A stretch of 64,000 bases of DNA from Phytoseiulus persimilis (GCA_037576195.1 CM075103.1:28604723-28668722), one strand, 5' to 3'; positions 12,661 to 24,183 are shown, counted from the stretch's first letter. Numbers and translations are program-made. Notes: generated from the letters alone by a model not told the origin.

Positions 12661-15600
12661 CGCTCTACCCACTCATTTACCTATTGGCTCGCGTAACGGC
12701 TCGTCGATGTCTCGCTCTATTCACAGGTATTTGATCCGATGTTGGTGGCAGTGTCGAAGTCGACCGCCTTAACAGCGGCCGAGATGACCGCCGATCGTTG
12801 AGTTTGAGGTATCGGCTATTACGTCTTCGTCTGCCCGATCAGATGTCCAGTTCTCCCACGCGGATTGCTTTCCCCGCTCGAATAGTCACCTGCGCTCGAT
12901 CGATGATACACCTGTCGGGTCCATCGCGCATCCGATAAATCGATCGGGGCGGGTTGAAGCTTGGATTTTGTAGCCCGGAACTCGGCGCCGCACACGACGT
13001 CCCGCTGAAACCGTTGCGGCGGCCGCTGTTTCCGGGCACAAGTATTTGTTGACCTTCGATGACCCCGTTTGATGACGTCCAGTGTTGCCAATGAGTTGGG
13101 TGTTCCAATAGTTCGCAATACGGCTGTCTGCTGCACTGTCACTTCCTCCTGGAGCTTGGCTCGGTCTGACCCGCGACCGGAGATCTATTGAATGATAGTT
13201 CGGAATGCGACTGTGAGAGAAAGTTGTGCAGCAACGCGCTGCTGAGTGTCAAAGCGATCGAGGCCGGCGCTCTTGGACTGGAAGCGATCTTCTTTTCGGT
13301 GTGCGCTTTTTCCGTCCGAAAACCAGGAGCGCAGCGATGAGTTTCGTCGTGGTCGCGGTGTCGCAGGGGATGATTGCGAACGATGATGGAAAATGTGCCG
13401 CTGGTAGTGAAATCCTTGAATCATCCCACGACGGTACTTCTCCTCTATTTCGACAAGTATAATACATGCTCCCAACCCCAGAAGGGTTTAGCAATCTCTT
13501 CGTCGGCAGCAACACGAAATTGACAGTTATGCTGTGAGAGAAACAACGGCACGGACGACACTTACATAAGCTGCTGCCCACATGCGAGTCCCCCGTATTT
13601 GTGGGCGAGCGACAAGCCCAGGCCAACCCACAATCACGTCAAGCGCCGTTGGGTCACGTGTGTGTGAGTGTCGTCGATCTTTGAAGATACTGCCATCTTC
13701 GAATTCGAGGAATTTCAAATTTAAGGCGCGCGGACTGGCGGTTGACCCGACTCTGAAGCATTCCAGAGGAAAAACTTCCCACCGGAAACGCTCCCGTTAT
13801 TGTTCGCTTTGTACGAACACGAATCGTGGCGTCATCGATCGCATCGTACGCTGCATTATCGTTCGGTAATTCTCTCCATCGTCCGTCTTGATATCTGTCA
13901 TTAACTTCCAGGCGCTACGGGTCGTTCTCCCGCGATCGTTTGCCATGTTTCCGCACGCTTTTCCTGAGCTATTCTGACGTAATCAGAAAACTGATCGATG
14001 ACCGGAGCCGCGGCAGTCAAACTTCCTGATGTAGTGAACGGGTTGTTCCCTACTTCTGGTTTGAGGACTTGGCTTCGCATGAAATCGCATCGGAAACGCG
14101 CGGAGAAAGTTCCTTGAGCGGGCAAATGATATGGAATTTCATAATGTCGACAAAATCCTGGAATGGTTTCAGCTTCGAGACTCGAGAATCGTCCTTCACC
14201 TGCAGCGGAACGGAAAGGGGTTGCTACGGTTAAAAGAGTTACACTATTCACGTTATGTCCTCTCCTTCTCGCTCCTGATGAATTCGTCCGCACTCCAGGG
14301 TTTCCGCGAGAGGATTCGATTGTTCCATGAGCGAGCGATGCGAACGGTCTGCATTTCACGTGCAGATTTGCATGCGGTACGATAGCCACAACGGCTCGTA
14401 GTATCGCTGCCTCTATCGGGTCCACAGAGGCTGTCGGACCTTGGGCTCGAACCGCACCGCACACATTCCGAGAAAGGTTCCCAGCCGCGTCCCCTGTTCG
14501 GGCATGTTCCAAAAGAACGAGCCAGGTTCGAGGAGTCAGGCGAGTCATCTGCGCGAAGAGCAGGACGGAGGCATCTATAGTGGCTCGGGATATTCTTTAA
14601 AGTTAGTCTGGAACTCGAATATATCGATCGACGGTTTTGCCCTTCGAGAATTTTCCGAGGAATCACGGATGAACACAATCCATGACAACGCAGGACTCAC
14701 GAAGTCGCGTTTTTACCCCGAGTCCGAATGCCAAGTTGAGCTGGTGAGCAGTGGCGCAGACCGCTGTTTTGCAACGTGCTTGAAGCAGGTCTTTTGAACT
14801 ATCAAAAGCTCTTCCTTATCAAAGCGAAAACTTATCCCGAGCTCGCATGGTGCGCAGCATAGCTGCGTACTCCAGTTGTTCGATTTAGCACGAAAATTCT
14901 TGGAGAGATAGAATTGTATGAGCGTCGCAAATCCGTAATCAGAAGCGAATTCAAGCTGTGACGTGGCAATCCATTCCCTTTGGAACGCAGGAGTGCTCTC
15001 GCATGGCCTTGTCAAGGTTGGAGTGGGCTCTCGGGAAGAATTTTTTTCACCGTAGTTTCTCGGGGAAATAGGAGACTCAGTTTCCTGATCTTCCTGAAGC
15101 CGGTCGGCGGAAGACTCCTGTCCAGGAATGCTCTCTGCCTGATTCTTAGGGTTTTAATTGCGGTATTATGAAGCTACCTAGAGAGCGAGAAAAAATCGAA
15201 AACAAAAAGAGTACCCCAGCACTCGATGAGGCAAAGCCAACTCCAACCGCTCTCAATTTCCTCCCAAGCAATTCATCCCCCCCCCCCTCTGTTCCTCCTC
15301 AAAGAGACCCTCCCACAGCCCCGTCGTCTTTCTTCGCTGCCCAAATGCATCGACGAAGCTCTCAGTCGCCCCCATAGTTTTTCCCGCAGAACTACTAAAA
15401 AAATCAGGGAAAACTCCCGAACTTTCACTGAGGTGAGGGCAACGTTTGCCGTCGGTCGTGAATCGCTCGCGGGAAAACACGCGGGTGGCAATTAAAGTCT
15501 TCATTGCGGTCATTACCTCCATTTACAAACAGCCGCTGGCGCTGCATGTTCGTAGTTAGTGCAGCTCCAACGGCAATTTCGATGCACAGCCTGCCATCTG

Positions 15601-16205
15601 GGAGCCGTACATTGAGCCGACGTTCCTTGTGCCAGTACTGCGTATTGCCACAGACAAAACAGCTGCAGAGGGAGTATCACAGCTGGGATAAACGAGAGCC
15701 TACGAATCCACCTCTGTCGATATCGCAGACTGTTCGGATCCACCATGGAAGCTGCGAAATGCCTGATGGCAGAGCTCCGACTCCGCCAATCTCCCACGGA
15801 AGAAAATTCGAAGAGACACATCCGAACGCATCGGAGTACCAGCAGCTACCGACAGTACCTATCTCGAGAGCAGTCTGAGAGTAAAAAAGAATGAGTGTTC
15901 GAGTAGACCCTCCGTTTTCTGGGACTAAGCTTCTTCTAGAGAATCTCCCGTTTCGTCTCGGGAACAGTTTCTCATCTCCTTCGAGACTCAACGGTTCTTC
16001 GAAAAACCGTTGCGAAGTTTTGAAGCTATCGGGAGAAACTGCCGTTATTGATCCCCGAATTCGCCGAAATAAAAACCGACGTCATCGAGCGCTGTTTCCG
16101 TTTTGCAGTTCGCTCCCTTGCTTCGGGGGCACCAATTGACGGAACAGGGAAGGCTCGCGGAGATGCGCTAGGCATGCTCTTCCTATTGTTCAATCTTGCC
16201 GGAGC
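12661..16205. other. No supported gene
   Basis: Overlapping frames up to 215 codons (minus, 13901-14548) have no recognisable features. A pyrimidine-rich part holds the C11 run. Confidence 0.6.
15277..15287 (+). repeat. Poly(C) run of 11
   Basis: Eleven consecutive C within a pyrimidine-rich segment. Confidence 0.95.
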
Positions 16206-16733
16206 ATGAGCCGGTTCGAAAATTCCACTAGAAGTCCGTTCGGCCTCTCGTTCGACCAAACGAACGAATCAACGAGCTGTCGTGGACGCGTTGCTCGTTG
16301 CGCGATGATCGTCCCCGTCGTTTTGGTGGTGGAAGTAACCGCTTCTGTTGCCGCCGCCGCTACAGCGGTCGCATCTGTTTATTGTCTGCATCTCCGAATA
16401 AAGCAACCGCCCGACGGATGGGCTTACAGACCCGAAAGAGGGCCAAAAGAACAAAGTGGCAGAAATGATCTCAGCAGAATGAGAACCAGCAAAAATCACC
16501 CGCCACAACCCGGCGAAATTTCCAAACAGCCGGACGAACGCTTTGTCGGAAGTTTTTCTCCTATTCCGAAACTTCATTCCACAAATGAATTTTCCCCGCT
16601 TGTCCCCCCGCCTCCGCTTCGATGGCCTGGAAGTATTTTGGAAGAATGCAGAACATCCAGCCAACCAGTGGACAGCGAGTTTTCTGTCTCGAAGGGATGT
16701 TCCGCTACCGCTTCCGATTCAGGCTCGAGATAA
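16206..16733 (+). CDS. Candidate ORF, small single-pass membrane protein
   Basis: A 175-codon frame starts at an ATG with A at -3 and ends in TAA. A polar, Cys-containing N-terminus of about 33 residues is followed by a hydrophobic, Val/Ala-rich segment (roughly residues 34-61, including IVPVVLVVEVTASVAAAA). Then comes a basic turn and a long polar, Pro/Ser-rich tail with a PPPP cluster. This layout would suit a type I or III single-pass membrane protein with a disordered tail. No conserved domain is seen. The background here produces long open frames by chance, so this is a candidate only. It lies about 2.8 kb upstream of the secreted-protein gene on the same strand. Confidence 0.22.
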   Translation: MSRFENSTRSPFGLSFDQTNESTSCRGRVARCAMIVPVVLVVEVTASVAAAATAVASVYCLHLRIKQPPDGWAYRPERGPKEQSGRNDLSRMRTSKNHPPQPGEISKQPDERFVGSFSPIPKLHSTNEFSPLVPPPPLRWPGSILEECRTSSQPVDSEFSVSKGCSATASDSGSR

Positions 16734-19495
16734 AAACATGCCTGTTTCATCTCCGACGTCACAGAAAATATTTAGCCTCAGTCTGAGGCTCGTGGGAGAG
16801 GGAACGGTTTCGGTGAACTCGAGAGCTCGCACACTTGCAACACGATTTCCAGTATATTCGCTGCCCGGCCTGATTCGAGACAGGAGCTCATTCACGCTTC
16901 GATTTCTGCTCTGAAGTTTCCAGTTTTTTCTTGCTGCGTCATGCTCAGGAAAAATTATTCTGCGCCGTTCCGTCGCATTAACTCGGCGATACGATCCCGA
17001 ATCGTTCGGACCATTTCAGTTTTGTGGGCAGCGTCGCTCGAGCGTTTGATTCCGGAGTTTCCCTCTTCCAGCGATTTTACTTTACATTCCGTCATCGTCT
17101 TCTAATCCCGGATCGGTGGATCCCGCGCGGAGAAACTCTCGAGGTATTTTGTTCTCTCTTCGTTCCGTTAACATTTCCGCACTTTTTGTCACTAATTCGA
17201 CCGACATTAGCAGCATTCACAGCAGAAGCGACCGCGGGAGCAGCGCAATTTCTAATCTCAACTCTTGCGATTCATTGTGATCATTGTTTTCCGTGGTAAT
17301 TAAAACCGAGTAGCGGAATTCGCAGCGTTCGGTTCCTCGCAACCCGCTGAAGGCGGATACGCTGTCCAAACCTCCGATCATATGAATGCGAAACGATTGT
17401 TATTCTCATGGAATCCACCGAAGCTTCATATGTACTTTATTGCCAAGAAAGCTAGGATAGACTTAACGGTGTCTGAGCTCCCGGCCGTTCGAGGGTCGAG
17501 AGGAAGCGTTGTCTAACGCCATCGTCCCGTCAACCCATCACTCCCAACGTCCCGATATTTCCGAACGCAGGCAAACACTGAGTGAAATCCTCAAGCGGGG
17601 AGGATGTAGCCGTGAGCCGTTGACATGCTGTTCACGCGGCTGCGACCTGACCTTCCGACAAACGAACTTGACACAAATATTTGATATTCTCTCCGTCACC
17701 TTCCGAGTCATTCAAGCGTGAGTTAAGAATAGAAGACGTCGGCATGGAGCAGGATGGCGGCCACAGTATCGATGACCGTTAGTGTCGATATCGAGCAGCC
17801 TTGCTCTGCTTTTCGCCTCTTCAATTCATTCACGCATCCCCCTGCCCACTTTTCATCTACCCACCAATCCCTCCACCCATATTTCGTGCCGCGGATTCGT
17901 TCAGTCATAGAGTCATCCTCATCTGCTCGTGTGAATACATGTCGAGCATCTTCATATCATCGACGACAGTCAGCGAAACGAGCACCGTAGCAGTGGGGTA
18001 CTTTTGCAATCGGCCTTCCTGGGCCTTATGGCGAACCATCGCCAGAACGTCACCTCACCGTTATTCCGATAGTATGTGCCTCGGCTGACCGTCGCTGCAG
18101 GCAGACGGTTGATTCAAAAACGCTTCACCTAACGGTCAAGGTGTCGCCTGGAGCAGATTGTCGTCGCGTAACTGCGAACGGTCGAATTTCCACTCACTCA
18201 TTTTTTCTACATTCATTCGTCTATTCTCTCGGCCCTTTCGCTCACGCAGTACCAGTGAGTGTTGGCATTGAGCCTTAGATTAGCTGCTGCGTAAATCAGC
18301 GACATTTTGATGTGCGTTAACGGGAATGTGTTGATTATCTATTGGGCTCGGAACTAATATGAACGACTCGCAGGACCCCAGATCGACATCGTTTCTCGGC
18401 TCGCGCCATCGATCTTTTCGGCGACATACCTTCACTCTATCGTAGCCGCCTCGTATGCAACGAGAGTTTGTCCGACAAAGCGCTCAACGAGACGTTGCTC
18501 AGAATGTGACTCGTATTAATAACTACCTCGGATCCCGGATGCAGTGGCATCAACGGCCGTTCCGCTCAGTGACCGCGGGGCATCAGAGGAACCCAGAAGA
18601 AGAGAAGCTGGTCGGTCGGGGAGAAGCCCGAAGGATACCGATGTCGTTCGCCGCATTGAAAACATTTCCCACCTTTCTCCGCACATCGTGCGCAGGCGTC
18701 CACCTCTTCGCGACGACATCATGAGCTGTTGACTACATAGCTCTGGAAGGAAACTCATCTCGCGGAAAGACTCATTCTTCGACCGTGGATTCTTGTTGTC
18801 GAATTTATGAGCGATCGTTTTTCAGCTGTGTTGTGAATGCTTTCGCTCAACTACCGCTGCGACTGGCGGCACTTACAAAGTCACCAAGCAAACCGTTGAT
18901 TCGGATGATTAGGTGACTGAGAGTCGAATAGTGTTTGAGTGGAGTCACGACCTCCAATGATGCTCATCAGCATACTTTCTCACGATTTCGGAACTTGGTC
19001 AAGGTCGTCTCGACTTAACTCAACGAAGAGTTCTCAGAACAGGATAAAATCCAAGTGACTCAAGATCTGTGTAGGGACTTTCCGCCGAAATTAGCTGACT
19101 GTCGTCGAAGGGGTCGTGAGAATGCTTCTTTCATCGATGATTCCCACTCGACACTTATCGAGAGTGTCCCGATGCGCCAACTTTCAATGCTCCATGAGTA
19201 GAGCCTCCCGGATCGCGGACGGACCCAAAGCTGCTCTATCACCGAGCGACGATTCGGACGTCGATCGAAGCCTAATCGAAAACCGACCGCGCTGTTCGGA
19301 GATCTGGACGGCAGTCAGCCCGCTAGATCCCGTCAGATGTATGGAGGCCTGGCGGACTGAGTTTTCGTCCCTAAGCAGCTTAGTAACGGCAACGCTCCGG
19401 TATCGGCCCGCTGAGCGCATTATTTCATCCCGCTGATTAGAAAGGACAAATCCGAATTATGGATATCGAGATTAATTTGTGGTTTTCTTCCCCAG
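16734..19495. other. Upstream region of the secreted-protein gene
   Basis: It probably contains the promoter and first exon(s), since exon 2 starts mid-codon. I could not fix an ATG followed by a good phase-2 donor. The frame at 19116-19436 looks coding-like but does not fit the needed phase. Confidence 0.4.
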
Positions 19496-19634
19496 GTCGC
19501 TGATTGTGTTGATGGTGTGCGCTGCTGCGAGTGCGCAGAGTCCGGACGATTACAACGTTTTCGTCAGAGCCCTGCCCCCTCAACAAGCCCCCCAACAGGT
19601 CTATGCCCCCCAGCCGCAGCAGCCGTACCAACAG
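19496..19634 (+). CDS. Exon 2: signal peptide and Gln/Pro-rich start of the secreted protein
   Basis: The acceptor is the AG at 19494-19495, after a T-rich tract ending in cccag. The donor is CAG|gtgaag at 19635. The exon is 139 bases: one base completing a split codon plus 46 codons. It encodes a hydrophobic core (LIVLMVCAAA) with a small-residue cleavage pattern (A-S-A|Q), then a short ordinary segment and repeated Gln-Pro-Ala. The split first codon means the preceding exon must end in phase 2. No convincing partner was found within about 3 kb upstream. Confidence 0.85.
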
Positions 19635-22600
19635 GTGAAGGCAACCGAATATTTACGTATCCTCCTCCCATTAATTGTTTTCGAGTGTTGTCGGTCATGG
19701 AACAATCAAGCAACAGTTCGAATAACAAACGACGCTATGACCATCCTTTCGGGAACCTTGAGCGCGAGATTCCTACTTCGCTTGAGTTTTGAAAAGTCGA
19801 ACGATCACGCTCGTCACTGATCGTCAACCAACCAGTCAGTTCGAAAACGGGAAGTTTTATCATCGAAACCGACACGAACGACATTTTCGATTTTGTCCTT
19901 TATCTCTTCTATTGGTGCTGCGGTTCGACTCCGACAGCGATGGCAAGCGCTCAATGCCCAGCATTAACGGCAACGCGTTATCTGAATCCTTCTTTTGGCT
20001 CGAATTTCCTGATAGTGTTTAGCAGTGGGGGGCTGTTATCGCCTTTTTCGGAAACGGATGAGAGAGCATGGAACGGGTCGGCGTACCAGCACGAATGGTC
20101 TTTTTTCCGCAAGCCAGCTCCACATCTAACGAAAGCTTCTAATAAGCGATCGAGCTTTCCGATCGCCAATGAGTTGCATTGATCAGCATGCATCCATCCA
20201 TGAGCACATGAGGAGTGGATGGGTGGATGGACGGAGCCCGTTTCCCAAGAGAACCAAAGGCTTTATCCTAGGTTCGAGGCGGGCCCGAGCTGAACTCGCA
20301 CTGGTTTAGCTGATCACACTGATTGAGAACATCCTGGAACACCCGGAGGCTCATTCTCACCAGCGATAGGAAGGATTGAGATAGCGAGTAGGCAGTGAGG
20401 ATTCTGTGCCAGGAACGTTAGTAACGAACGGAACACCGGGCTCAGGTTCGGGGTCCCTCCCAGTTCCAGTATCAGGACACATACCCTAGTCAATACTACC
20501 AGGACTACCACCAACCAGCGCCCCCGGTGCAGCAACAGAGGCACTTGCCCCAGCACCCCGCGCCGTCGTCAGCCTCTTCTTCGCAAGAAGAAGTTGATGA
20601 TTTCCCATACCAGCAGGCCTATGAGCCTCCGACCACAAGTACCACAACGAGTACCACCTCCACCACCACCACGACAACGACTACAACGACAGAGGTAGGC
20701 AGGAATAGAAATAGATTGCAGTGTGCTAACTCCGTTAGTACTAACACGGTTAACACCTGGCCTGACTGCGGGAGCGCAATCAGCACAGACGCTCACTACA
20801 GACAAATAGAACAGTAGGCGAGAAAAACACAGTAGGATACCCAGCGTAGGCGGGAGATTGGGGAGGTTACCAGAGAGTTCTCGGGACAGAGTCGCCTTCA
20901 CGCAATTCTCGTCCAAGTCCGCGATGAGAATCATTTCCCTGTATGTGATGTCGAGGCTCAACAATTTTCTCGAAGGATCACTTTCGAGTTCGTTCCTTCC
21001 CCACGACGGTCCACCACTCCGCTTCGCGTTTATCTTTATTGAGGTTGGGAATTTGGTCGATTCTCTCCCTGGGCTTCTCGATGGACCTTATCTCGCACCC
21101 TTTCGAATCGCAGAAGTTTTTATCGTGAACGATCCGGATCATGGGGATTCTTCGTTTCTGTTCGCGCAGCACGTTGCAGAGCCTGATGATCGATCACTGA
21201 GACCAGGTTTGAGGTCAGAGGAATTTTCACCATTTCGAAGAGTTATTCTTCGAGACACAGCGGCAGAGGCCTCTTCGGCTCTGATGAGGCTTTTGCTCCC
21301 AGAGTCAAGTTTTGGAAGCTTGTTGCCACGGCAGGCATGCGCTCGAAATAGCAAGAGGGAGACGGGGAGACGATGTTCCCTTGATAATACTCAGCAGATG
21401 ATGTTGTCGACAGCCGCCGCCGCCGCTCCCCGCAGCGCCCTCGACTGAGGCGCCGAGACCAGCCGAAGTCCAGAAGAGTCAGATGAGCGTTTCGTCATCG
21501 GTCGAGAATAGCGATAGACAGGTAATTATTTTCGTATCAGTCGTCCGAGGGCAGACTCTATGTGGAACTGCCTCGGGCCGTGCTCCGACCCGCTGCCAAT
21601 CCTGGCGGGCTGTTTGACCGGCGAGAGCCGACGAGCTGTGACGTACCGATGTTGAATTAATGTTTTCCCACCAACAGGGTAAGGCACAACAAGCCGGTGG
21701 CCAGAAACCCGTCCAAGTTGTGCAGAAAACCGTCACCAAAGACAAAGATGGCAAGAAGGAGGAATACGTCGTCTATTACTACTACTATTACGACGACGAC
21801 AAGAAGAACGAAACTGCCAAAGAGCAGCCTGTGGATTCCCTGGATTCTTTCGACTCCGACAGCAAATCGAAATTCCAGCCCCGAACCCCGAGCTCGACGA
21901 CTGCGTCTCCGTCCACGGCCGGGGCGGCGGTCCCGAAAGAAGCTATTTCCATCTCTACCACGTCGCCCGTTCGGTCGCCACCGGCCACTTCCGTGAGCAC
22001 TTCCGTTTCGTCTGGTGCTTCTGGCGCCGATCAGATCGCTGCTCTGACCGGAGCTCGTCTGATCCCGGAGACGGGCTCTCAACCCCAGTCGCTTTCATCG
22101 ACACCAACCACATCGACCTCGACGACAACCACCTCAACAACGACTTCTACGAGCACAACGGAGACTCCCTCGACCAGCACTGCCACTTCGGACGACAAAC
22201 GGAAGGGCTTCGGCAATCGTCGCAACAAACCTCAGAGACAATCTGGAGAAACTGGTCGACGCAGGACCTCCACCACCTCGACAACGACGGAGGCCCCGTC
22301 CCGAAAACCTCTCGCTTCCCGGAAGCCCAGACCCACAAGACCCTCCCGACTCAATAGAAGACCCAAGCCCAGCACTGAGGCTCCCAAGGAGAGCGATGAG
22401 AACAAAGAAGAGCAGAAGGAAACCGCCACCACAGCGCCCGATGGCGACAAACCAGGCAGGAAGAGATTTGGGGGTGGGCCAAGGCCCCGAGGTCCCAAGA
22501 GGACGACTGCGGCACCGACTGAAGGAGACGACACCAACGCAGCGACCACGATCGCTCCCAGGAAACCCTTGCCGACTCGAGGCACTGCAGGTGGCCTCTT

Positions 22601-23508
22601 TGGTAAAGGCCAAGGTATCCGAGGACCCCGACCCAAGCCCGGCAGACGGCCAAGTAAGTTCCTAACTACAGAATTCTTCAGCTCCCCCAAGAGTCGGCTT
22701 ATCCGCTAGAACCGTTTCATGTGAGGGACAAGAACTGGGAACACGCACCGAAGGCTACGCATTTTAGGCGCTCTTCCAGAAGTTTACCCGAGTTGTAATC
22801 TTCTCAGCAACGGAAAAAAAACTATCATGATTCCGCCATATTTCTGTGGTCCCGACCAGTTCAGAATAGCGGGTTCTCTCATCCACGGTCAACAACTGAG
22901 GTGTCGATGTGCCTGTTTTACCTTATTATTACCCGGTTCATTACATTGTCCGTTGAGTTGGCGGGAGAATTGAGTTTGTTGTGAATTCCGCTAAAAATCA
23001 GCGACTTCGAGCTTCCTGAACTTCGATCTCGAAGATCTATGACAGAAAGGACCAAGAAACTGCGCCCTTTCCGGCAGTCCGGAACCAAGCCGATTTCACT
23101 ATTTGTTCGAATCCGATTACAGTCAAGAAAGAAGAAACGGCCGCTAGTGAAGCCCCCGCGGACGACAAGGAAAAACCAGCGGAGGCACCAAAAACCGAGG
23201 AGCCAGCTGTAAAACCAGAGACTAAGGTGGGTTTTTTTTTGAACGAAATGAGCTCGCGCGTGAAGCATTCCAATATGACTCCCCCCGAGAAGCCTGGGCT
23301 CTCTCCTCGATGATTATGCCAGTCGGGAATTCAGAGGTCTCCCTAATTTCAGGCGGAGGAAACGCCTTCAGAAGGAAGCTCTGACGCATCAACAGCAGCT
23401 CCAGCCCGAGCTCGACAAAGACAGCGCGGGGCCTTGTTCGCCGGTGGCAGACCTCGACCTAACTTGAAGCGCCCCACCACCGCCGCCACCACCGACACAG
23501 AAAACTGA
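19496..23508 (+). CDS. Secreted Thr/Pro/Gln-rich, Arg-rich extracellular protein (six coding exons; start-codon exon not found)
   Basis: Six exons join in frame: 19496-19634, 20464-20694 (or from 20446), 21414-21521, 21678-22653, 23123-23226 and 23353-23508, giving about 570-576 residues. The first seen exon encodes a hydrophobic leader (SLIVLMVCAAASA) followed by a Gln/Pro-rich stretch, so the product is probably secreted. Exon 3 is Tyr/Gln-rich and ends in a Thr run. Exon 5 opens with a charged segment and a Tyr6-Asp3 block, then alternates Ser/Thr-rich mucin-like tracts (likely O-glycosylated) with strongly basic Arg/Pro/Gly modules. Exon 6 is Glu/Lys/Pro/Ala-rich. Exon 7 repeats the basic module and stops. 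All junctions are GT-AG with matching phases. Exon 2 begins inside a codon (needs two upstream bases), so a short upstream exon supplies the Met, or the Met codon is itself split AT|G. No enzymatic domain is seen. A structural, cuticle- or matrix-associated role is inferred from composition only. I do not recognise a named family. Confidence 0.85.
20464..20694 (+). CDS. Exon 3: Tyr/Gln/Pro-rich segment ending in a Thr run
   Basis: The donor is GAG|gtaggc at 20695. The acceptor is either tcccag at 20461-20463 (better pyrimidine tract) or ctcag at 20445. Both keep phase 0 and differ by six codons. The segment contains paired Tyr and Gln residues, then PPTTSTTTSTTS followed by nine consecutive Thr and a Glu. 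The Thr run is built from mixed ACC/ACA/ACG/ACT codons, so it is selected or old rather than a fresh microsatellite. Confidence 0.82.
21414..21521 (+). CDS. Exon 4: Pro-rich linker
   Basis: It is 108 bases, phase 0 at both ends, so it could be skipped without breaking the frame. The acceptor is gtcgacag and the donor is CAG|gtaatt. It opens with four consecutive Pro, continues with small and Ala/Pro residues, and ends in a Ser-rich polar stretch (MSVSSSVENSDRQ). No domain is visible. Confidence 0.75.
21678..22653 (+). CDS. Exon 5: main exon with Tyr-Asp block, Thr/Ser tracts and basic Arg/Pro modules
   Basis: It is 976 bases, entering in phase 0 and leaving in phase 1. The acceptor follows a tttcccaccaacag tract and the donor is a strong gtaagt at 22654. 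Order of content: a Lys-rich charged start; YVVYYYYYYDDD at 21765-21800; an acidic Ser/Asp stretch; Ser/Thr/Pro-rich sequence with two long Thr/Ser tracts (about 22100-22185 and 22268-22290); then three Arg-rich modules containing GFGNRR, KRFGGGPRPRG and LFGKGQGIRGPRP, separated by Thr/Glu/Ala spacers. The open frame has no stop over about 325 codons and has strongly biased composition, which makes it the safest coding call in the window. Confidence 0.92.
23123..23226 (+). CDS. Exon 6: Glu/Lys/Pro/Ala-rich spacer
   Basis: It is 104 bases; its first two bases complete the codon begun by the last base of exon 5 (A|TC, Ile). The acceptor is gattacag and the donor is AAG|gtgggt. It encodes a highly charged, Pro- and Ala-rich stretch with a loose K-P-A/E-x-E rhythm (DDKEKPAEAPKTEEP). 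There is no hydrophobic segment. It is probably a disordered linker between the basic modules of exons 5 and 7. Confidence 0.83.
23353..23508 (+). CDS. Exon 7: terminal exon, last basic module and stop
   Basis: The acceptor is ctaatttcag at 23352; the exon is phase 0 and ends in TGA at 23506-23508. It encodes 51 residues: a short acidic Ser/Ala part, then RGALFAGGRPRPNLKRPTTAATTD and the stop (given here as one motif with its flanks). The motif resembles the exon 5 modules in having (L/R)-F-(G/A), then RPRP, then KR or KRP followed by Thr-Thr-Ala-Ala. About 460 bases of 3' UTR would follow before the first AATAAA. Confidence 0.85.
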   Translation, partial: AEETPSEGSSDASTAAPARARQRQRGALFAGGRPRPNLKRPTTAATTDTEN

Positions 23509-23970
23509 GCGAACCAGATTCGAGAACAACTGTAATATATGATGCGACACGAATGTTCAAGACAGCAAACGTACGGAAGGTCGGAGTCCCACCGAGCTGA
23601 AACGCTGGATTCGGTCGGTGCCGATCATCCCTGTAAATTATTTCGAGTCAACACTGGTTGAGGAACGAGCACGAGCGAACGTTTAGCACGATAAGTCAAG
23701 TTTAGATCTGTTTGGTCGTCTCAAGTCGCTCTGTCGAAGATAATGTAGCAAATGCTCAGTCAGCGGACGAGAGGAATCTCGTGAGGGTCCATATCCGTAC
23801 TGCGCTAGTTATTCTTATTCTTCATCCTATGAGAGGATTTCCGAATCGATCGATCAAAACAGATGAATGAAACGTGAGTGTTTGTTGTAGATGGAGACGA
23901 CGACCATATTCCAATGAAAAGGATGTTCAGTGCTAAGGGTCTTTCGTGGACGCGAGCCATTTAATATTTT

Positions 23971-23976
23971 AATAAA
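23971..23976 (+). promoter_or_regulatory. Poly(A) signal AATAAA of the secreted-protein gene
   Basis: This is the first canonical AATAAA downstream of the stop at 23508, set in a T/A-rich patch (tattttaataaaatcc). It would give a 3' UTR of roughly 480 bases. No earlier AATAAA or ATTAAA was seen between the stop and this site. Confidence 0.5.
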
Positions 23977-24183
23977 ATCCTCAAAATTCTCTGACCATCC
24001 CTCACTACGGTCGAGGCTGGATGGTTGCCAGACAGCGCTACTTGAATTTTCATCGCGATCGTTGCGCCACACTTCTCTCATCGAACGAGGAGTTCACTTC
24101 GACTTGATTCTGTGCCCCTCCCTAAGGTTTCCGGATGCTCTCGGAGCCAGGTGCAGCGAAGCCTGGATTCCTGCGGAGAGTCA

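Noticed and set aside
20858-21448. 196-codon + frame inside intron 3 overlapping exon 4
   Set aside because: It lacks an ATG near its start and uses a different frame from exon 4, whose phase and composition fit the gene better.
21657-22690. Several minus-strand open frames, some very hydrophobic or Val/Gly-rich
   Set aside because: They are antisense shadows of exon 5, created by its Thr, Pro and Arg codons.
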